64,000 bases of DNA, from the NCBI RefSeq assembly GCF_029914245.1, contig NZ_JARYZI010000004.1, positions 186,001-250,000 on the forward strand. Direction: 5' to 3'. Origin of the DNA: Fusibacter bizertensis. GTDB lineage: Bacteria; Bacillota; Clostridia; Peptostreptococcales; Acidaminobacteraceae. Below are positions 10,643 through 20,593 of the stretch, one piece after another. Position numbers and translations under genes: made by a program. Within the stretch, counting starts at the first letter, position 1. Each line of letters begins with the position of its first letter. The notes under the pieces are model-generated. The model was not told where the DNA came from, ran no database searches, and was given only the letters and a program-made list of their open reading frames with translations.

Positions 10643-12010
10643 CTAAACCATCCTTTTATTGTATTTTAAAGTTGACATTGTATAGCCATCATGAAGGCCT
10701 GAAATAATTGCATTTAGACCAGCCCTTACGTATATGCCACTCAACTTTTCATTATAAGTGAAAAGTCCAGTAATCGTTCTATAGAGTTGTGGCTTAACAT
10801 TGCCATCCACATCTTCGTATAAATTTTCCGTCAAAGCATAAGGACAATATTTTTGGATGATAAAATCTTCTTTTACTTTTTCATCAAGCAGATTTTGCCA
10901 AGCTTGATTGTCATAATCCTTACCTGCACAGACGCCCTTAGAAGCATAATAATCAATAGGTTTGATGATATATTCATCTTTATTTTCAAGATAGTTTATG
11001 AAATCATCACCCTGAACAAGTGGTTTTGTATATGGGACATGTTTATCGATAAAGCTTAGCATCTCATCTGAAAAATATTGTCTTAATACGGGATGATATA
11101 AAACTTCAAAGAATCGCTTTGTATGGATGATCTGTGTTTTTACAGTGCCAACGACACAAGTTTTGTCAGCTAAAAGACCTGCGATAAGCTCAGGGACTTC
11201 CTCATAATGATCCATCAAATCTTTGGTTACGAGACGCCTATAAATAATATCAATCGCTTGATCACCAGAGTATAATTTACCGTCTTTTTCCGTTAAGTTT
11301 CTCGGATCAACGATTTCACAGTTAAACCCCTCTTTTAAAAATGCTTTCTGAAAGACTTCAAATTCTAGTGGGCTACTTTTATCAATAAAATCTAAAATTG
11401 CGACAAATGGTTTATCACTGTATGTTTTTCTCTTTGTTTCAGCTAAATATTCAGCATAGATTTGTTTCACTTCTTCAACCCAACTGCTAAAAAGTTCAAA
11501 ACTCTCAAAAGCAAAATCTGATTTAAAACTATTTAGGAGTTCTGTTTGCATCATAATTTGGCTCAGTTCAAGTTCTTCATTCATAGCTGAAGCACCGTCA
11601 GCATTGAGTTCGCAAAACTGAAAATTTCCTTCACCATAGTAAAAGATATCAAATCTGCCCATAGGTACTGTCGCATTATAATGATGTGGTACATTTATAA
11701 GTGCTTCTAATTCCGGACTGAAGTTAAAAAGCGCTCTGATTTCTTCTTTTTCAAGATATAGTTCAATGGTGCGTTTAGAAACAGCGTGTATGCCTTCTAG
11801 CGCATTTTTAAACGTATCTAGGTCTACTTGATCATAAAGCATAGGAACATGAAGATAAGGCACAGGAGCACCCTTATAAATCGCTTTCGAATTGCTTACT
11901 GCAAGTTTAGTTTTTCTAAAATCCTCAATATATTTATCGTATTCGTTCATAAAAGTTGATACCAAATCACGGTTAATTTTCACTGATCTTACATTTGTAT
12001 CATTGCCCAT
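10643..12010 (-). CDS. ATP-grasp peptide ligase, glutathionylspermidine-synthase-like
   Basis: A 455-residue cytoplasmic protein resembling circularly permuted ATP-grasp ligases. Supporting segments are FQFCELNADGASAMNEE (about 133-149), the IIYRRLVTKDL region, an EYIIKPIDYYASKGVCAG phosphate-binding-like segment (about 352-369) and the C-terminal FIIQKYCPYA strand. ATP-grasp enzymes join an acyl phosphate to an amine or thiol. It lies 3 bp downstream of a glutamate-cysteine-ligase-like gene. The simplest reading is that it extends gamma-glutamylcysteine or a related gamma-glutamyl intermediate, a role analogous to glutathione synthetase. It is not recognisably GshB or GshF, and the second substrate cannot be read from sequence. 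Confidence 0.72.
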   Translation of the reverse strand: MGNDTNVRSVKINRDLVSTFMNEYDKYIEDFRKTKLAVSNSKAIYKGAPVPYLHVPMLYDQVDLDTFKNALEGIHAVSKRTIELYLEKEEIRALFNFSPELEALINVPHHYNATVPMGRFDIFYYGEGNFQFCELNADGASAMNEELELSQIMMQTELLNSFKSDFAFESFELFSSWVEEVKQIYAEYLAETKRKTYSDKPFVAILDFIDKSSPLEFEVFQKAFLKEGFNCEIVDPRNLTEKDGKLYSGDQAIDIIYRRLVTKDLMDHYEEVPELIAGLLADKTCVVGTVKTQIIHTKRFFEVLYHPVLRQYFSDEMLSFIDKHVPYTKPLVQGDDFINYLENKDEYIIKPIDYYASKGVCAGKDYDNQAWQNLLDEKVKEDFIIQKYCPYALTENLYEDVDGNVKPQLYRTITGLFTYNEKLSGIYVRAGLNAIISGLHDGYTMSTLKYNKRMV

Positions 12011-12013
12011 AAA

Positions 12014-13333
12014 CTATTTTCTCCTTATTTCTATAGATTCAGCAAACAAGTCAACAGACTGATCGTATTGGTGCAGTAGATAATCTGTAATAGAGCCATA
12101 TTTACCAAGGATTTCTTGAAGCTGTTTGATATATACACGCTCACCTTCACTTATCACTAATTGTGCATCATTTAATAAGTTTAGTTTTAAAGACTCAAGT
12201 GTATCCATCAATGAAAGGTTTGTAAAAGATTGCAAGTTTGTATTTTGAGATTCAACCCACGCATCATCATACGCTAAAGACTCTTGATAATATTTTTCTA
12301 ATAAAGAAGGTGTATAGAATACGGCTTTAACCATTGCACCTACTGCCAAACTATATGGAAATGGGAGCGAATCTGGCATCCTAATCTCAATAAATCGTTT
12401 AAGTCTTACATCTGGAAATACCATGCTCTGATGATGCTCAAGTTCACTTTCGTAAAATGGATATTTTGAAAGTGAAGATAAAAGAGGCTCATCCTTAGAG
12501 TAAATCAGTTTTCCCTCCGTATAAAGCAAAATTGGCGGAAGTTTGAGCAGGTACTCGGCATAACTTTTAAAATCAAAGTGCGTCGTCAAACTGCCAGGTA
12601 TAAGTTTAGAACGCTTCACATCAGTTTCGGCCCATATCCTTGCTCTCATATTTTTACCTATGGTTGGTGCCCCTTCAAAAAAAGGTGTCGCATCGAAGAG
12701 TGATGCCATCGCTGGTGAAATATAGTTTGCAACTCTAAATTTCTTAATAAAATCCTCTTCATCTTTATAATCGATAGAGACTTGTGTCGCTGCAGTACCT
12801 TTCATCATATTGTGACAAAAGATGCCATTATCTTGAAAGTAGTCGTACATCATCGCATACCTTTTTTTAGGCAATAATGATAATTCTTCAATACGAGTAA
12901 CCGGATGATAACCGATTCCAGCCAACATTTGATTTGGCATTAGCACATTATTGATCTCTTCGATGACTTCTAGATAATATTTCTCAATCTCTACAACAGA
13001 AGTAAGTGGTCTAAGGCTTATTTCCACCTGGCCACCTGGTTCTAGTGTTATCGTATCACCATTTTTTTCTAAACCTAAAATATAATCATCCTCTTGAATT
13101 ATGATTTTCCAATCTTTTTCAGCGAGGGCTTTCATCATTTGCATTTGACCATTTTCTTCAAAATAATCGTAACTTCTCAGTGTTTCTCTGTCTAATAAAA
13201 AGTGCTCAAACTCCATACCCAAAAGTTTTGGCTGCTCAGTTGAATGTGCTTTAAAAAAATCAACTTGTGCGCTTATATATTTTTCTTTTGTGTAAATCTC
13301 ACCTTTTTTCACTGTATTTTCTATCCCCTTCAT
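12014..13333 (-). CDS. Glutamate-cysteine-ligase-like (GCS2) enzyme
   Basis: A 439-residue member of the GCS2/EgtA-like carboxylate-amine ligase superfamily. Family features seen are GMEFEHFLLDR (about 39-49), TLEPGGQVEISLRPL (about 95-109), which carries the metal/glutamate-site Glu and Gln, and FIEIRMPDSLPF (about 302-313). Such enzymes form gamma-glutamylcysteine or another gamma-glutamyl amide using ATP. It heads a three-gene operon with an ATP-grasp ligase and a VOC protein. AAGGAA lies about 8 bp before the ATG. Clostridia that make glutathione usually use the GshF fusion, so this split arrangement is notable. Confidence 0.83.
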   Translation of the reverse strand: MKGIENTVKKGEIYTKEKYISAQVDFFKAHSTEQPKLLGMEFEHFLLDRETLRSYDYFEENGQMQMMKALAEKDWKIIIQEDDYILGLEKNGDTITLEPGGQVEISLRPLTSVVEIEKYYLEVIEEINNVLMPNQMLAGIGYHPVTRIEELSLLPKKRYAMMYDYFQDNGIFCHNMMKGTAATQVSIDYKDEEDFIKKFRVANYISPAMASLFDATPFFEGAPTIGKNMRARIWAETDVKRSKLIPGSLTTHFDFKSYAEYLLKLPPILLYTEGKLIYSKDEPLLSSLSKYPFYESELEHHQSMVFPDVRLKRFIEIRMPDSLPFPYSLAVGAMVKAVFYTPSLLEKYYQESLAYDDAWVESQNTNLQSFTNLSLMDTLESLKLNLLNDAQLVISEGERVYIKQLQEILGKYGSITDYLLHQYDQSVDLFAESIEIRRK

Positions 13334-13455
13334 ATGTTCTATTCCTTCCGCTCTCTATAAAATAGACGCAATAAAACTATTTCGCTTTGCAAAATATTAT
13401 ACAATTTAATTTTATAAAAATCAACGAACAGAAGATGAACAAAAAATGAATAAGG

Positions 13456-15195
13456 TTAAGGGATCAAGTCAATTAGTATCCTAACATCATAATATTCTAC
13501 TTTTAAATCATCTACTTTAGTGGGTGCTTGATCACTTGTAATTTGGCCATCTATGTTGGTATATACAAGTTTCAATTTAACACTTTGATCTTCTGAAGTA
13601 ATAATTTGAGGTTGATTTTGATCTAGATAAAAAGCTGCTGCACTACTGCTTAAATCCACAGTTAAAAGGGTCACATCATTTTCTTTAATCGTAAGTTCTT
13701 CTAAATTTTTTTCAATACTTAATCCTTTTGTTAGTAAAGTTTTCTCCAAAACATCATACTGCCTCACGTTTAGCATGTAGTCCGCTCCATCAAGTGCTAT
13801 TAATTCGGTTTGCATCTTCGTGAAATAATTAAATCTCTCAAAAACACTTTGATTTCGATTCCAATAATAAAGTAGATCAAAACCGAGGTATTGCTTAGCA
13901 TTATCACCGCTGAACCCCTCTGGCAGTACCTTAATTTGATCAACTGCATAAGCATCAATTAAGAATGTAATTTTCTCAGAGATATCACTTTGAGACTCTT
14001 TACTGATTTCAGCATTAGGCTTTAATTGACCATCACTTGATAACATCTCATTCGCTATCAGTAATCGCTCTAGTTGATGCGTCTGACTTGTAAGTGTCAA
14101 ACTATATCCCGATAATGGCCCAAAGAAGGCTATTGCAATAAATGTTATCAACAAAATCATAGAGATCACTGCTGTATCTTTTTTTACAAGCCACATAAGT
14201 GCAGCTGTCACACTTGAAAAAACTGCTAGCGTGACGACAAAGTACCTTGGCATCGTGATCCCGAAACCATTGATTCTTATAAAAAGCGAGATGAACAACA
14301 TCACAAGAGGAATTGACATCAATGGGATATAGATTTTAAAGAACTTAGAGAGCCACGGCACTTCAATTCTTAGATCCCTTACAAAAAATAACGTGATGAT
14401 ACTCACAAGCGCATACCATAAAACTAAATTGCCTATGACACCATCTGGTAACTTAAAATTAAAGAGTACTTTTACAAAATACGCATATAGAATTACGGTA
14501 TACACACTGAGAATCGGTAAAAGGATATAAAGAAACAACCCTTTAAACACTTTCGAGAAGCCTTCAGTGGGAAGCTCTGAACCCATCTCTGGAATACTTC
14601 CTAGAAAATAAGTCACACCAAAAGCGCCAGCAATTAATATAAACGCATCCATATAAATTTCATCCCACCAGTGCACACCAAATAGCTGATCAATGGAGAA
14701 AATTATCATTGAGACGCCACCCATTATGACGCCTGCATATAATACTGTCAAAAAGAACCGTCCTACTAGATGTAAAATATACCTCGAAAGTCCCTCTCGT
14801 TCATAAAAATAAGGTACTACTAAAAAAGCCATAAAAAGAATTGCCCAAAGTGCCATATAGCGCATCGCAAAATAAGGTGTCATAACTTCGGGAATGGTTA
14901 AAAAATAGAGTAATGTCAACACAACAGCTGATACATGAACCCCATATTTCTTAATTCCATCTATTTTATATCTTTCGATTAACAACTTTCCTGCTCCGGT
15001 CATTGGTAGACCAAGTGCTAATGTCAGTGCAAGTTTTTGGTATAGATCTTGCTGCTGTGAATTATAATCTAGATGAACAAGTACAATTGTAACGATCATC
15101 AATAAAAAGGTCATCGCTAGTGTTAAAGGAAACCTCTCTCCAGATCTTTTTAATTTGTCTAGAATGAAACGCATCGTTTCTCTTAACTTTTTCAT
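13456..15195 (-). CDS. DUF4153 integral membrane protein
   Basis: A 579-residue membrane protein. About eleven to twelve hydrophobic helices fill residues 20-370, followed by an extracytoplasmic C-terminal domain (about 380-579) with the LTSQTHQLERLL transition typical of DUF4153 proteins. The molecular function of the family is unknown. It diverges from the response-regulator/ABC-exporter operon across a 255-bp spacer, so it may share control or act in the same envelope-stress response; this is inferred. GGAAG precedes the ATG. No clear terminator follows it before the GCS2 gene, which begins 123 bp downstream. Confidence 0.85.
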   Translation of the reverse strand: MKKLRETMRFILDKLKRSGERFPLTLAMTFLLMIVTIVLVHLDYNSQQQDLYQKLALTLALGLPMTGAGKLLIERYKIDGIKKYGVHVSAVVLTLLYFLTIPEVMTPYFAMRYMALWAILFMAFLVVPYFYEREGLSRYILHLVGRFFLTVLYAGVIMGGVSMIIFSIDQLFGVHWWDEIYMDAFILIAGAFGVTYFLGSIPEMGSELPTEGFSKVFKGLFLYILLPILSVYTVILYAYFVKVLFNFKLPDGVIGNLVLWYALVSIITLFFVRDLRIEVPWLSKFFKIYIPLMSIPLVMLFISLFIRINGFGITMPRYFVVTLAVFSSVTAALMWLVKKDTAVISMILLITFIAIAFFGPLSGYSLTLTSQTHQLERLLIANEMLSSDGQLKPNAEISKESQSDISEKITFLIDAYAVDQIKVLPEGFSGDNAKQYLGFDLLYYWNRNQSVFERFNYFTKMQTELIALDGADYMLNVRQYDVLEKTLLTKGLSIEKNLEELTIKENDVTLLTVDLSSSAAAFYLDQNQPQIITSEDQSVKLKLVYTNIDGQITSDQAPTKVDDLKVEYYDVRILIDLIP

Positions 15196-15381
15196 AATTT
15201 CACTTCCTATTTTTAATTTTTAGGTTTTTATATTGATATTACTATTGTACCCCTAAAGCGCTATTTTTAACATTACCATATTGTTTCACTTAAACTACAA
15301 ACTTAAAGATGACTGCTTAAAGCTTTATCTACTCTACATAAAATATAACAAACTAGATATGTATCCATTGAAAATCGAAAA

Positions 15382-15410
15382 TTGAATTCTCCTATGCTTT
15401 AGGCTATCAT
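15382..15410 (+). promoter_or_regulatory. Sigma-A-type promoter of the two-component operon
   Basis: TTGAAT (15382-15387), a 17-bp spacer and TATCAT (15405-15410) lie 41 bp before the response-regulator start. Only the match to consensus supports this. The rest of the 255-bp divergent spacer is AT-rich without further recognisable structure. Confidence 0.55.
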
Positions 15411-15450
15411 AATTATACAGACATAATCGAAATTACTTGGAGGTAATTTT

Positions 15451-16128
15451 ATGAAGCAACTGTTAATAGTAGAAGATGATCGCGATCTTAATAAAGGTTT
15501 ATGTATGGCTCTAAAAGATACAAAGCTTCAAATCGTGCCCTGTTTTGATCTGAAATCAGCATATGAACAACTCGCTTGCCAAATGACAGATCTAATCTTA
15601 CTCGACATCAATCTCCCCGATGGCAACGGCTTAGAACTTCTTCATAAGATCAAAACCAGTAGTAGACCTATCCCTATTATATTACTGACTGCAAATGATA
15701 CTGAAATGGATATAGTTTCTGGTTTAGAAAACGGTGCAGATGATTATATCACTAAACCCTTTAGCCTAGAGATATTGCGAGCACGTGTGAAGAATCAATT
15801 AAGACGTCTTGCAAACGAACAAACAGAATTGATTACTATAGACAACTACCGCTTCGATTTTAAACACATGAAGTTTGCAAACGCAAATACGTTGGTTGAA
15901 TTAAGTAAAACAGAACAAAAATTGCTTCGGTTATTGGTAAAGCATCGCGGTACAACTATGTCGAGAGCAATACTCCTTGACCGAATTTGGGATGATGGCT
16001 CTGATTATGTTGACGAAAATGCGCTATCGGTCACTGTTAAGCGCCTCCGCGATAAACTTGATGCATCAAAATATATCAGAACGGTCTATGGACTGGGTTA
16101 CACATGGGTGGTGAATCAAGATGAATAA
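15451..16128 (+). CDS. OmpR-family response regulator
   Basis: A 225-residue two-component regulator. The receiver domain (1-115) has the acidic pair in VEDDRDL, the phospho-acceptor Asp in LILLDINLPDG, the switch Thr in LLTAND and the Lys in YITKPF. The winged-helix DNA-binding domain covers about 130-222 (TVKRLRDKL, IRTVYGLGY). Its stop overlaps the kinase start by 8 bases (ATGAATAA), so the two are translationally coupled. It precedes an FtsX-type ABC exporter, the layout of bacitracin/antimicrobial-peptide sensing modules. GGAGG precedes the ATG. Confidence 0.94.
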   Translation: MKQLLIVEDDRDLNKGLCMALKDTKLQIVPCFDLKSAYEQLACQMTDLILLDINLPDGNGLELLHKIKTSSRPIPIILLTANDTEMDIVSGLENGADDYITKPFSLEILRARVKNQLRRLANEQTELITIDNYRFDFKHMKFANANTLVELSKTEQKLLRLLVKHRGTTMSRAILLDRIWDDGSDYVDENALSVTVKRLRDKLDASKYIRTVYGLGYTWVVNQDE

Positions 16129-17059
16129 AAATGACACCACTTTACTCTTTTGTGTTTCAGTCTTTTTTATACTATGCACTTTTATGGTAATCTATCAACA
16201 CTATAAAACTAGAAAAATCATGAAAAAACTTACCCAGATGCTGGATAGTGCCATCGAAGGTAAATTTTCTGAACAACTCTATAATGAAAGCTTAATCTCT
16301 TCATTTGAAAGCAGATTTTATCGTTACCTCTCCGCAAATGAAGCTTCAGCACAGAATTTAGCTAAAGAAAAAGAACAAATCAAGCAATTGTTAGCTGACA
16401 TTTCCCATCAAACAAAAACACCCCTTGCAAATATACTGCTCTATGCACAGCTTTTAGAAGAACACGATCTAAAGGCAGAAAGTTTAAACGCTGTATCAGC
16501 CTTGCGTGGTCAGGCTGGTAAACTTAGTTTTTTAATCGATACCTTGGTCAAACTGTCTCGACTTGAAACAGGCGTTTTCAAACTACATCCAACATTATCT
16601 CCTGTTTCTACTATGATTGAAGACGTCATTTTTCAGTTTGAACAAAAGGCACTTCATAAGGAAATCAAACTCGGTTTGGTTGATGTAAAAGGTATTCATG
16701 CGCTTAAAGATGTATATGCCTACTTCGACTACAAATGGACAGCTGAAGCACTTGGTAATCTACTAGATAACGCCATTAAATATACACCTATAGGTGGAGA
16801 AATCTCTATTTCTGTTATAGAATACGATTTGTTTTGTCGTATCGATATTAAGGATAATGGCATAGGGATTTCAGAAGATGAACAAGCTAAAATTTTTGCA
16901 CGTTTTTACCGTTCACCCTCTGTTTATCACCAAGAAGGGATAGGCATTGGTCTTTATTTGACTCGACATATCATATCTGAGCAAAATGGTTATATCAAAG
17001 TATCATCCACCCTAGATAAAGGAACCGTATTTTCAATTTTTTTACCAAGAAAAGCTTAA
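16121..17059 (+). CDS. Sensor histidine kinase, short-sensor type
   Basis: A 312-residue kinase with one N-terminal helix (about 8-25), almost no extracellular domain, a dimerisation/phosphoacceptor helix with His in DISHQTKTPLANIL (about 94-107), and an HATPase domain with NAIKYTP, DNGIGI and GIGIGLYL. The small sensor resembles intramembrane-sensing kinases that receive their signal from a partner ABC transporter. Its neighbours are the overlapping regulator gene and the exporter genes 115 bp downstream. The stimulus is unknown; cell-wall-active peptides are the usual trigger for this architecture. Confidence 0.92.
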   Translation: MNKNDTTLLFCVSVFFILCTFMVIYQHYKTRKIMKKLTQMLDSAIEGKFSEQLYNESLISSFESRFYRYLSANEASAQNLAKEKEQIKQLLADISHQTKTPLANILLYAQLLEEHDLKAESLNAVSALRGQAGKLSFLIDTLVKLSRLETGVFKLHPTLSPVSTMIEDVIFQFEQKALHKEIKLGLVDVKGIHALKDVYAYFDYKWTAEALGNLLDNAIKYTPIGGEISISVIEYDLFCRIDIKDNGIGISEDEQAKIFARFYRSPSVYHQEGIGIGLYLTRHIISEQNGYIKVSSTLDKGTVFSIFLPRKA

Positions 17060-17173
17060 ATTCTTTCAAAACTGTTAGATTTTATATTTAGCTTGAAAGA
17101 TTTCGGTAAGAAACACATGCTAAAGTTTGATATATAAAACAAAATACAAACTTTAAAGCTGGAGGTAATATCC

Positions 17174-17842
17174 ATGTCTATACTAGAGACCAATCATCTA
17201 AAAAAAATTTACGGAACTGGAGACAATACTGTCAATGCACTTGCTGGTGTCAACTTAAAAGTGGAAAAAGGTGAATTCATAGCCGTCGTGGGGACCTCGG
17301 GTAGCGGTAAATCTACACTGCTCCATATGTTAGGGGGACTAGATCGACCAACAAGCGGTACCGTTAACGTAGATGGTAAAGATATCTTTTCACTAAAGGA
17401 TGAGGCATTAACCATCTTTCGTCGCCGTAAAATTGGATTTGTTTTTCAGAATTACAATTTAGTACCTGTACTTAATGTATATGAGAATATAGTTTTGCCT
17501 ATTCAACTTGATGGTGACACTCCAGATGCAGATTATGTTGCCAACATCATCGAAACACTTGGGCTTGAAACCAAGCTACATAATCTTCCCAATAACTTAT
17601 CAGGTGGGCAACAACAGCGCGTCGCTATTGCCCGTGCACTAGCTGCAAAACCTTCAATTATTTTAGCAGATGAACCCACTGGTAATCTGGATTCCAAAAC
17701 CAGTCAGGATGTCATGGGACTTTTAAAGATCACAAGTCAAAAATTTGCACAAACTATTGTCATGATCACTCACAACGAAGAAATTGCACAGTTGGCAGAT
17801 CGCATCGTTCGGATCGAAGACGGCTTAATCGTCAGTAGATAA
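17174..17842 (+). CDS. ABC exporter ATPase, LolD/BceA/MacB type
   Basis: A 222-residue ATPase. Walker A is GTSGSGKST (about 41-49), the Q-loop is in [10 protein letters not shown], the signature is [10 protein letters not shown] and Walker B is [12 protein letters not shown]. It powers the FtsX-like permease encoded 12 bp downstream. It belongs to the MacB/BceA group that drives antimicrobial-peptide resistance or lipoprotein handling rather than classic pore transport. A 114-bp gap separates it from the kinase gene; the gap contains a repeated-arm region but no motif I can name. GGAGG precedes the ATG. Confidence 0.94.
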   Translation: MSILETNHLKKIYGTGDNTVNALAGVNLKVEKGEFIAVVGTSGSGKSTLLHMLGGLDRPTSGTVNVDGKDIFSLKDEALTIFRRRKIGFVFQNYNLVPVLNVYENIVLPIQLDGDTPDADYVANIIETLGLETKLHNLPNNLSGGQQQRVAIARALAAKPSIILADEPTGNLDSKTSQDVMGLLKITSQKFAQTIVMITHNEEIAQLADRIVRIEDGLIVSR

Positions 17843-17854
17843 GGAGGTGCTTAT

Positions 17855-20512
17855 ATGAAAGTCGCTAATAAGAAAATCATTCGTAAACTCAGTTACAATA
17901 ATTTGAAAACAGCAAAAACCAGAAACATTATCGCCATATTTGCCATTGCCCTTACGACGCTTTTGTTTACGTCATTGTTCACGATCTCACTCTCTATTAA
18001 CCAATCTATCCAAGAAGCCAATTTTAGACAAGTCGGCGGCTGGTCACATGGTTCATTTAAGTATTTGACTCAGGAACAATATGACGAGATCAAAAGTGAT
18101 GCACTTATCAAAGACTATGGGCTGCGTCGTTTTGTTGGTATGGCAGCTGATGTACCCTTTAACAAATCACATGTGGAGATCGGTTACAGTGATGCCACTC
18201 AAGCACACTGGATGTACTGTGACCCTATCAAGGGACATTTACCTGCAGAAGGGACAAATGAAGCCGCTACAGATACACATATTCTTGCACTTTTAGGCAT
18301 TGAGCCTGTTATCGGAAATTCGTTTACCATGGCATTTGACGTGGATGGTACAGAAGTTACCAAGACCTTTATACTTAGTGGATGGTGGGAGTACGACGAT
18401 GTAATTAAAGCCAATCATGTCCTTATCCCTCTTACGCGTGCACAGAAGATCTACGATCAAGTTGGTATCGGCACCGGAATAGGCAAAGACGGATTAACCG
18501 CTTCATGGAATATGGACGTCATGTTAGGTAGCACCCTTCATATTGAACAAGATCTATACAACATACTCGCTAATCATGGCTATCAAAGTGAAAGTCGTGC
18601 CGCGGGAGAGAATTATATCCCTATTGGTGTCAACTGGGGTTACTCAGGTTCTCAGCTAGCCGATAACATTGATCCCATGGTGGTTGTAACGCTTATCGGA
18701 CTTTTACTCCTCATATTATTCACAGGTTACCTCATCATCTATAATATCTTTCAGATCACCGTATCAAACGATATCAAATTTTATGGTTTGCTTAAAACCA
18801 TCGGAACAACAGGAAAGCAACTTAAGCGCATCATTTACTTTCAAGCTTTTTTACTTTCGATGATCGGTATCCCTTTTGGATTACTTTCGGGTTACTTGAT
18901 CGGCATAAAGCTGACGCCAGTGATACTCTCAACACTTAATGTCGTTAAAGCAAACACCGTATCATCAAGCCCTCTGATATTTTTAGGCTCTGCCGTATTC
19001 GCACTTATAACAGTGATCATTTCTTGCCGCAGACCTGGCCGTATAGCTGCAAAGGTCTCACCACTAGAAGCAATCCGTTATTCAGATGGGACAAACTACA
19101 AGAAAAAAATGCGTGGTGCAAGACATGGTGCATCACTTTCTAAAATGGCCTTTGCGAACCTTAGACGCAATAACAGCAAAACCATCATCACTGTTATTTC
19201 ACTTTCACTTTCGCTCTTACTCCTCAATACAACTGTTACTTTTACAAATGGTTTTGATATGGACAAATATTTGACTGAAGTAGTTGCAGATTTTATCGTA
19301 GCTGATGCCCATTATTTTCAAGTGGGGAATTATTGGAATAAAAATTACGCAATTCCTGATGATGTCATTTCAGACCTTGAAAATAAATCAGGAATAGAAT
19401 CTGGTGGACGTGTCTATGGTCAAAGTAGTCTCGCGGAAGAATTTGTCACTGAAGATTACTTGAGAGCATCTCAAAGCCAGTGGAATTCCAAAGAAGCTTT
19501 AGATTATATGGTTGCCTCAAAGGAAAAAAACGAATCGGGTTTACTATCCAATCGTGTTCAATTATATGGTATGGAGCGCTTTGTACTTGACAAAACGAAA
19601 CTAATTGAAGGAGACTTAACTAAATTATATGAACCAAGTGGACATTATATCGCCGCGGTTTATGGACTGGATGACTATGGTAATGCCATGCCAAGTACAA
19701 ACTGGGCAAGCATCGGCGATACAGTTACAATTCGTCATATAAAGGCATATGAATATTTTGACCCTAACACCGGAGAAATTCTAGATCAAAATAGTATCCG
19801 GGAAGGACAAGATTATCGACTAAGAACAACCGTCTTTGATGATATTGATTATGAAGTTGTTGCACGAATTGGCATACCACACACACTTAGCTACCGCTAT
19901 TATGGCGCTGATGAATTTGTGATGAATGCACAGCTTTTTATGGAAGATACAGGCACCAATGATATGATGTACTACGCTTGTGATGTTGATGATGAAAACA
20001 CTGATGCCATGGAAGCTTTTTTGTCCAATTTAACAAATAACCAAAATACACAACTAGGCTATGAAAGTAAATTTACGTACGCTGCTGAGTTTGATTCCTT
20101 CCGTAAAATGTTTCTCATATTGGGAGGTGTTCTAAGCTTCATCATAGGCATCGTTGGCATACTCAACTTTCTTAATGCTATGTTAACAAGTATTTTGAGC
20201 CGTCGTCATGAGCTTGCGATGTTACAATCAATTGGTATGACAGGTAAGCAATTAAAACTTATGCTGATCTGGGAAGGTCTCTACTATACTTTAGGCGCAG
20301 TGATTACATCACTAGTGCTTATTATAACAGTTGGTCCATTCTTATCTAATGCATTTTCAAGTATGTTTTGGTTTTCTACTTATCAGTTTACTCTAGTGCC
20401 AATCATCAGTGTCACACCATTTTTTGCTATACTAGGTATTATAGTGCCACTAATTGTATATCGAAATATTACTAAGCGCTCAATTATAGAACGCTTAAGA
20501 GAAATCGAATAG
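17855..20512 (+). CDS. FtsX-type ABC permease, two-domain
   Basis: An 885-residue membrane protein. One N-terminal helix (about 25-48) leads to a large extracellular region. The first FtsX domain has three helices at about 280-385. A second copy starts with a helix near 440 and an extracellular domain, then three helices at about 755-875. This duplicated layout is typical of MacB-like exporters of Firmicutes that act with a one-domain ATPase. The co-transcribed two-component system suggests that substrate or damage sensing induces the pump. A GGAGG site lies between the two genes. The substrate is unknown. Confidence 0.9.
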   Translation: MKVANKKIIRKLSYNNLKTAKTRNIIAIFAIALTTLLFTSLFTISLSINQSIQEANFRQVGGWSHGSFKYLTQEQYDEIKSDALIKDYGLRRFVGMAADVPFNKSHVEIGYSDATQAHWMYCDPIKGHLPAEGTNEAATDTHILALLGIEPVIGNSFTMAFDVDGTEVTKTFILSGWWEYDDVIKANHVLIPLTRAQKIYDQVGIGTGIGKDGLTASWNMDVMLGSTLHIEQDLYNILANHGYQSESRAAGENYIPIGVNWGYSGSQLADNIDPMVVVTLIGLLLLILFTGYLIIYNIFQITVSNDIKFYGLLKTIGTTGKQLKRIIYFQAFLLSMIGIPFGLLSGYLIGIKLTPVILSTLNVVKANTVSSSPLIFLGSAVFALITVIISCRRPGRIAAKVSPLEAIRYSDGTNYKKKMRGARHGASLSKMAFANLRRNNSKTIITVISLSLSLLLLNTTVTFTNGFDMDKYLTEVVADFIVADAHYFQVGNYWNKNYAIPDDVISDLENKSGIESGGRVYGQSSLAEEFVTEDYLRASQSQWNSKEALDYMVASKEKNESGLLSNRVQLYGMERFVLDKTKLIEGDLTKLYEPSGHYIAAVYGLDDYGNAMPSTNWASIGDTVTIRHIKAYEYFDPNTGEILDQNSIREGQDYRLRTTVFDDIDYEVVARIGIPHTLSYRYYGADEFVMNAQLFMEDTGTNDMMYYACDVDDENTDAMEAFLSNLTNNQNTQLGYESKFTYAAEFDSFRKMFLILGGVLSFIIGIVGILNFLNAMLTSILSRRHELAMLQSIGMTGKQLKLMLIWEGLYYTLGAVITSLVLIITVGPFLSNAFSSMFWFSTYQFTLVPIISVTPFFAILGIIVPLIVYRNITKRSIIERLREIE

Positions 20513-20541
20513 TAAGGCTAAAGATATGACTTCATAAAACA

Positions 20542-20573
20542 AGAGCGACAATGATAAAAATCATTGTCGCTCT
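20542..20573. terminator. Bidirectional terminator between convergent operons
   Basis: AGAGCGACAATGA and TCATTGTCGCTCT form a long perfect stem with an A-rich loop. It lies between the stop of the FtsX gene and that of the minus-strand ABC-2 permease. T-rich tracts on both strands suit termination from both sides. Confidence 0.85.
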
Positions 20574-20593
20574 ATTAATAATCATAACTTCAT

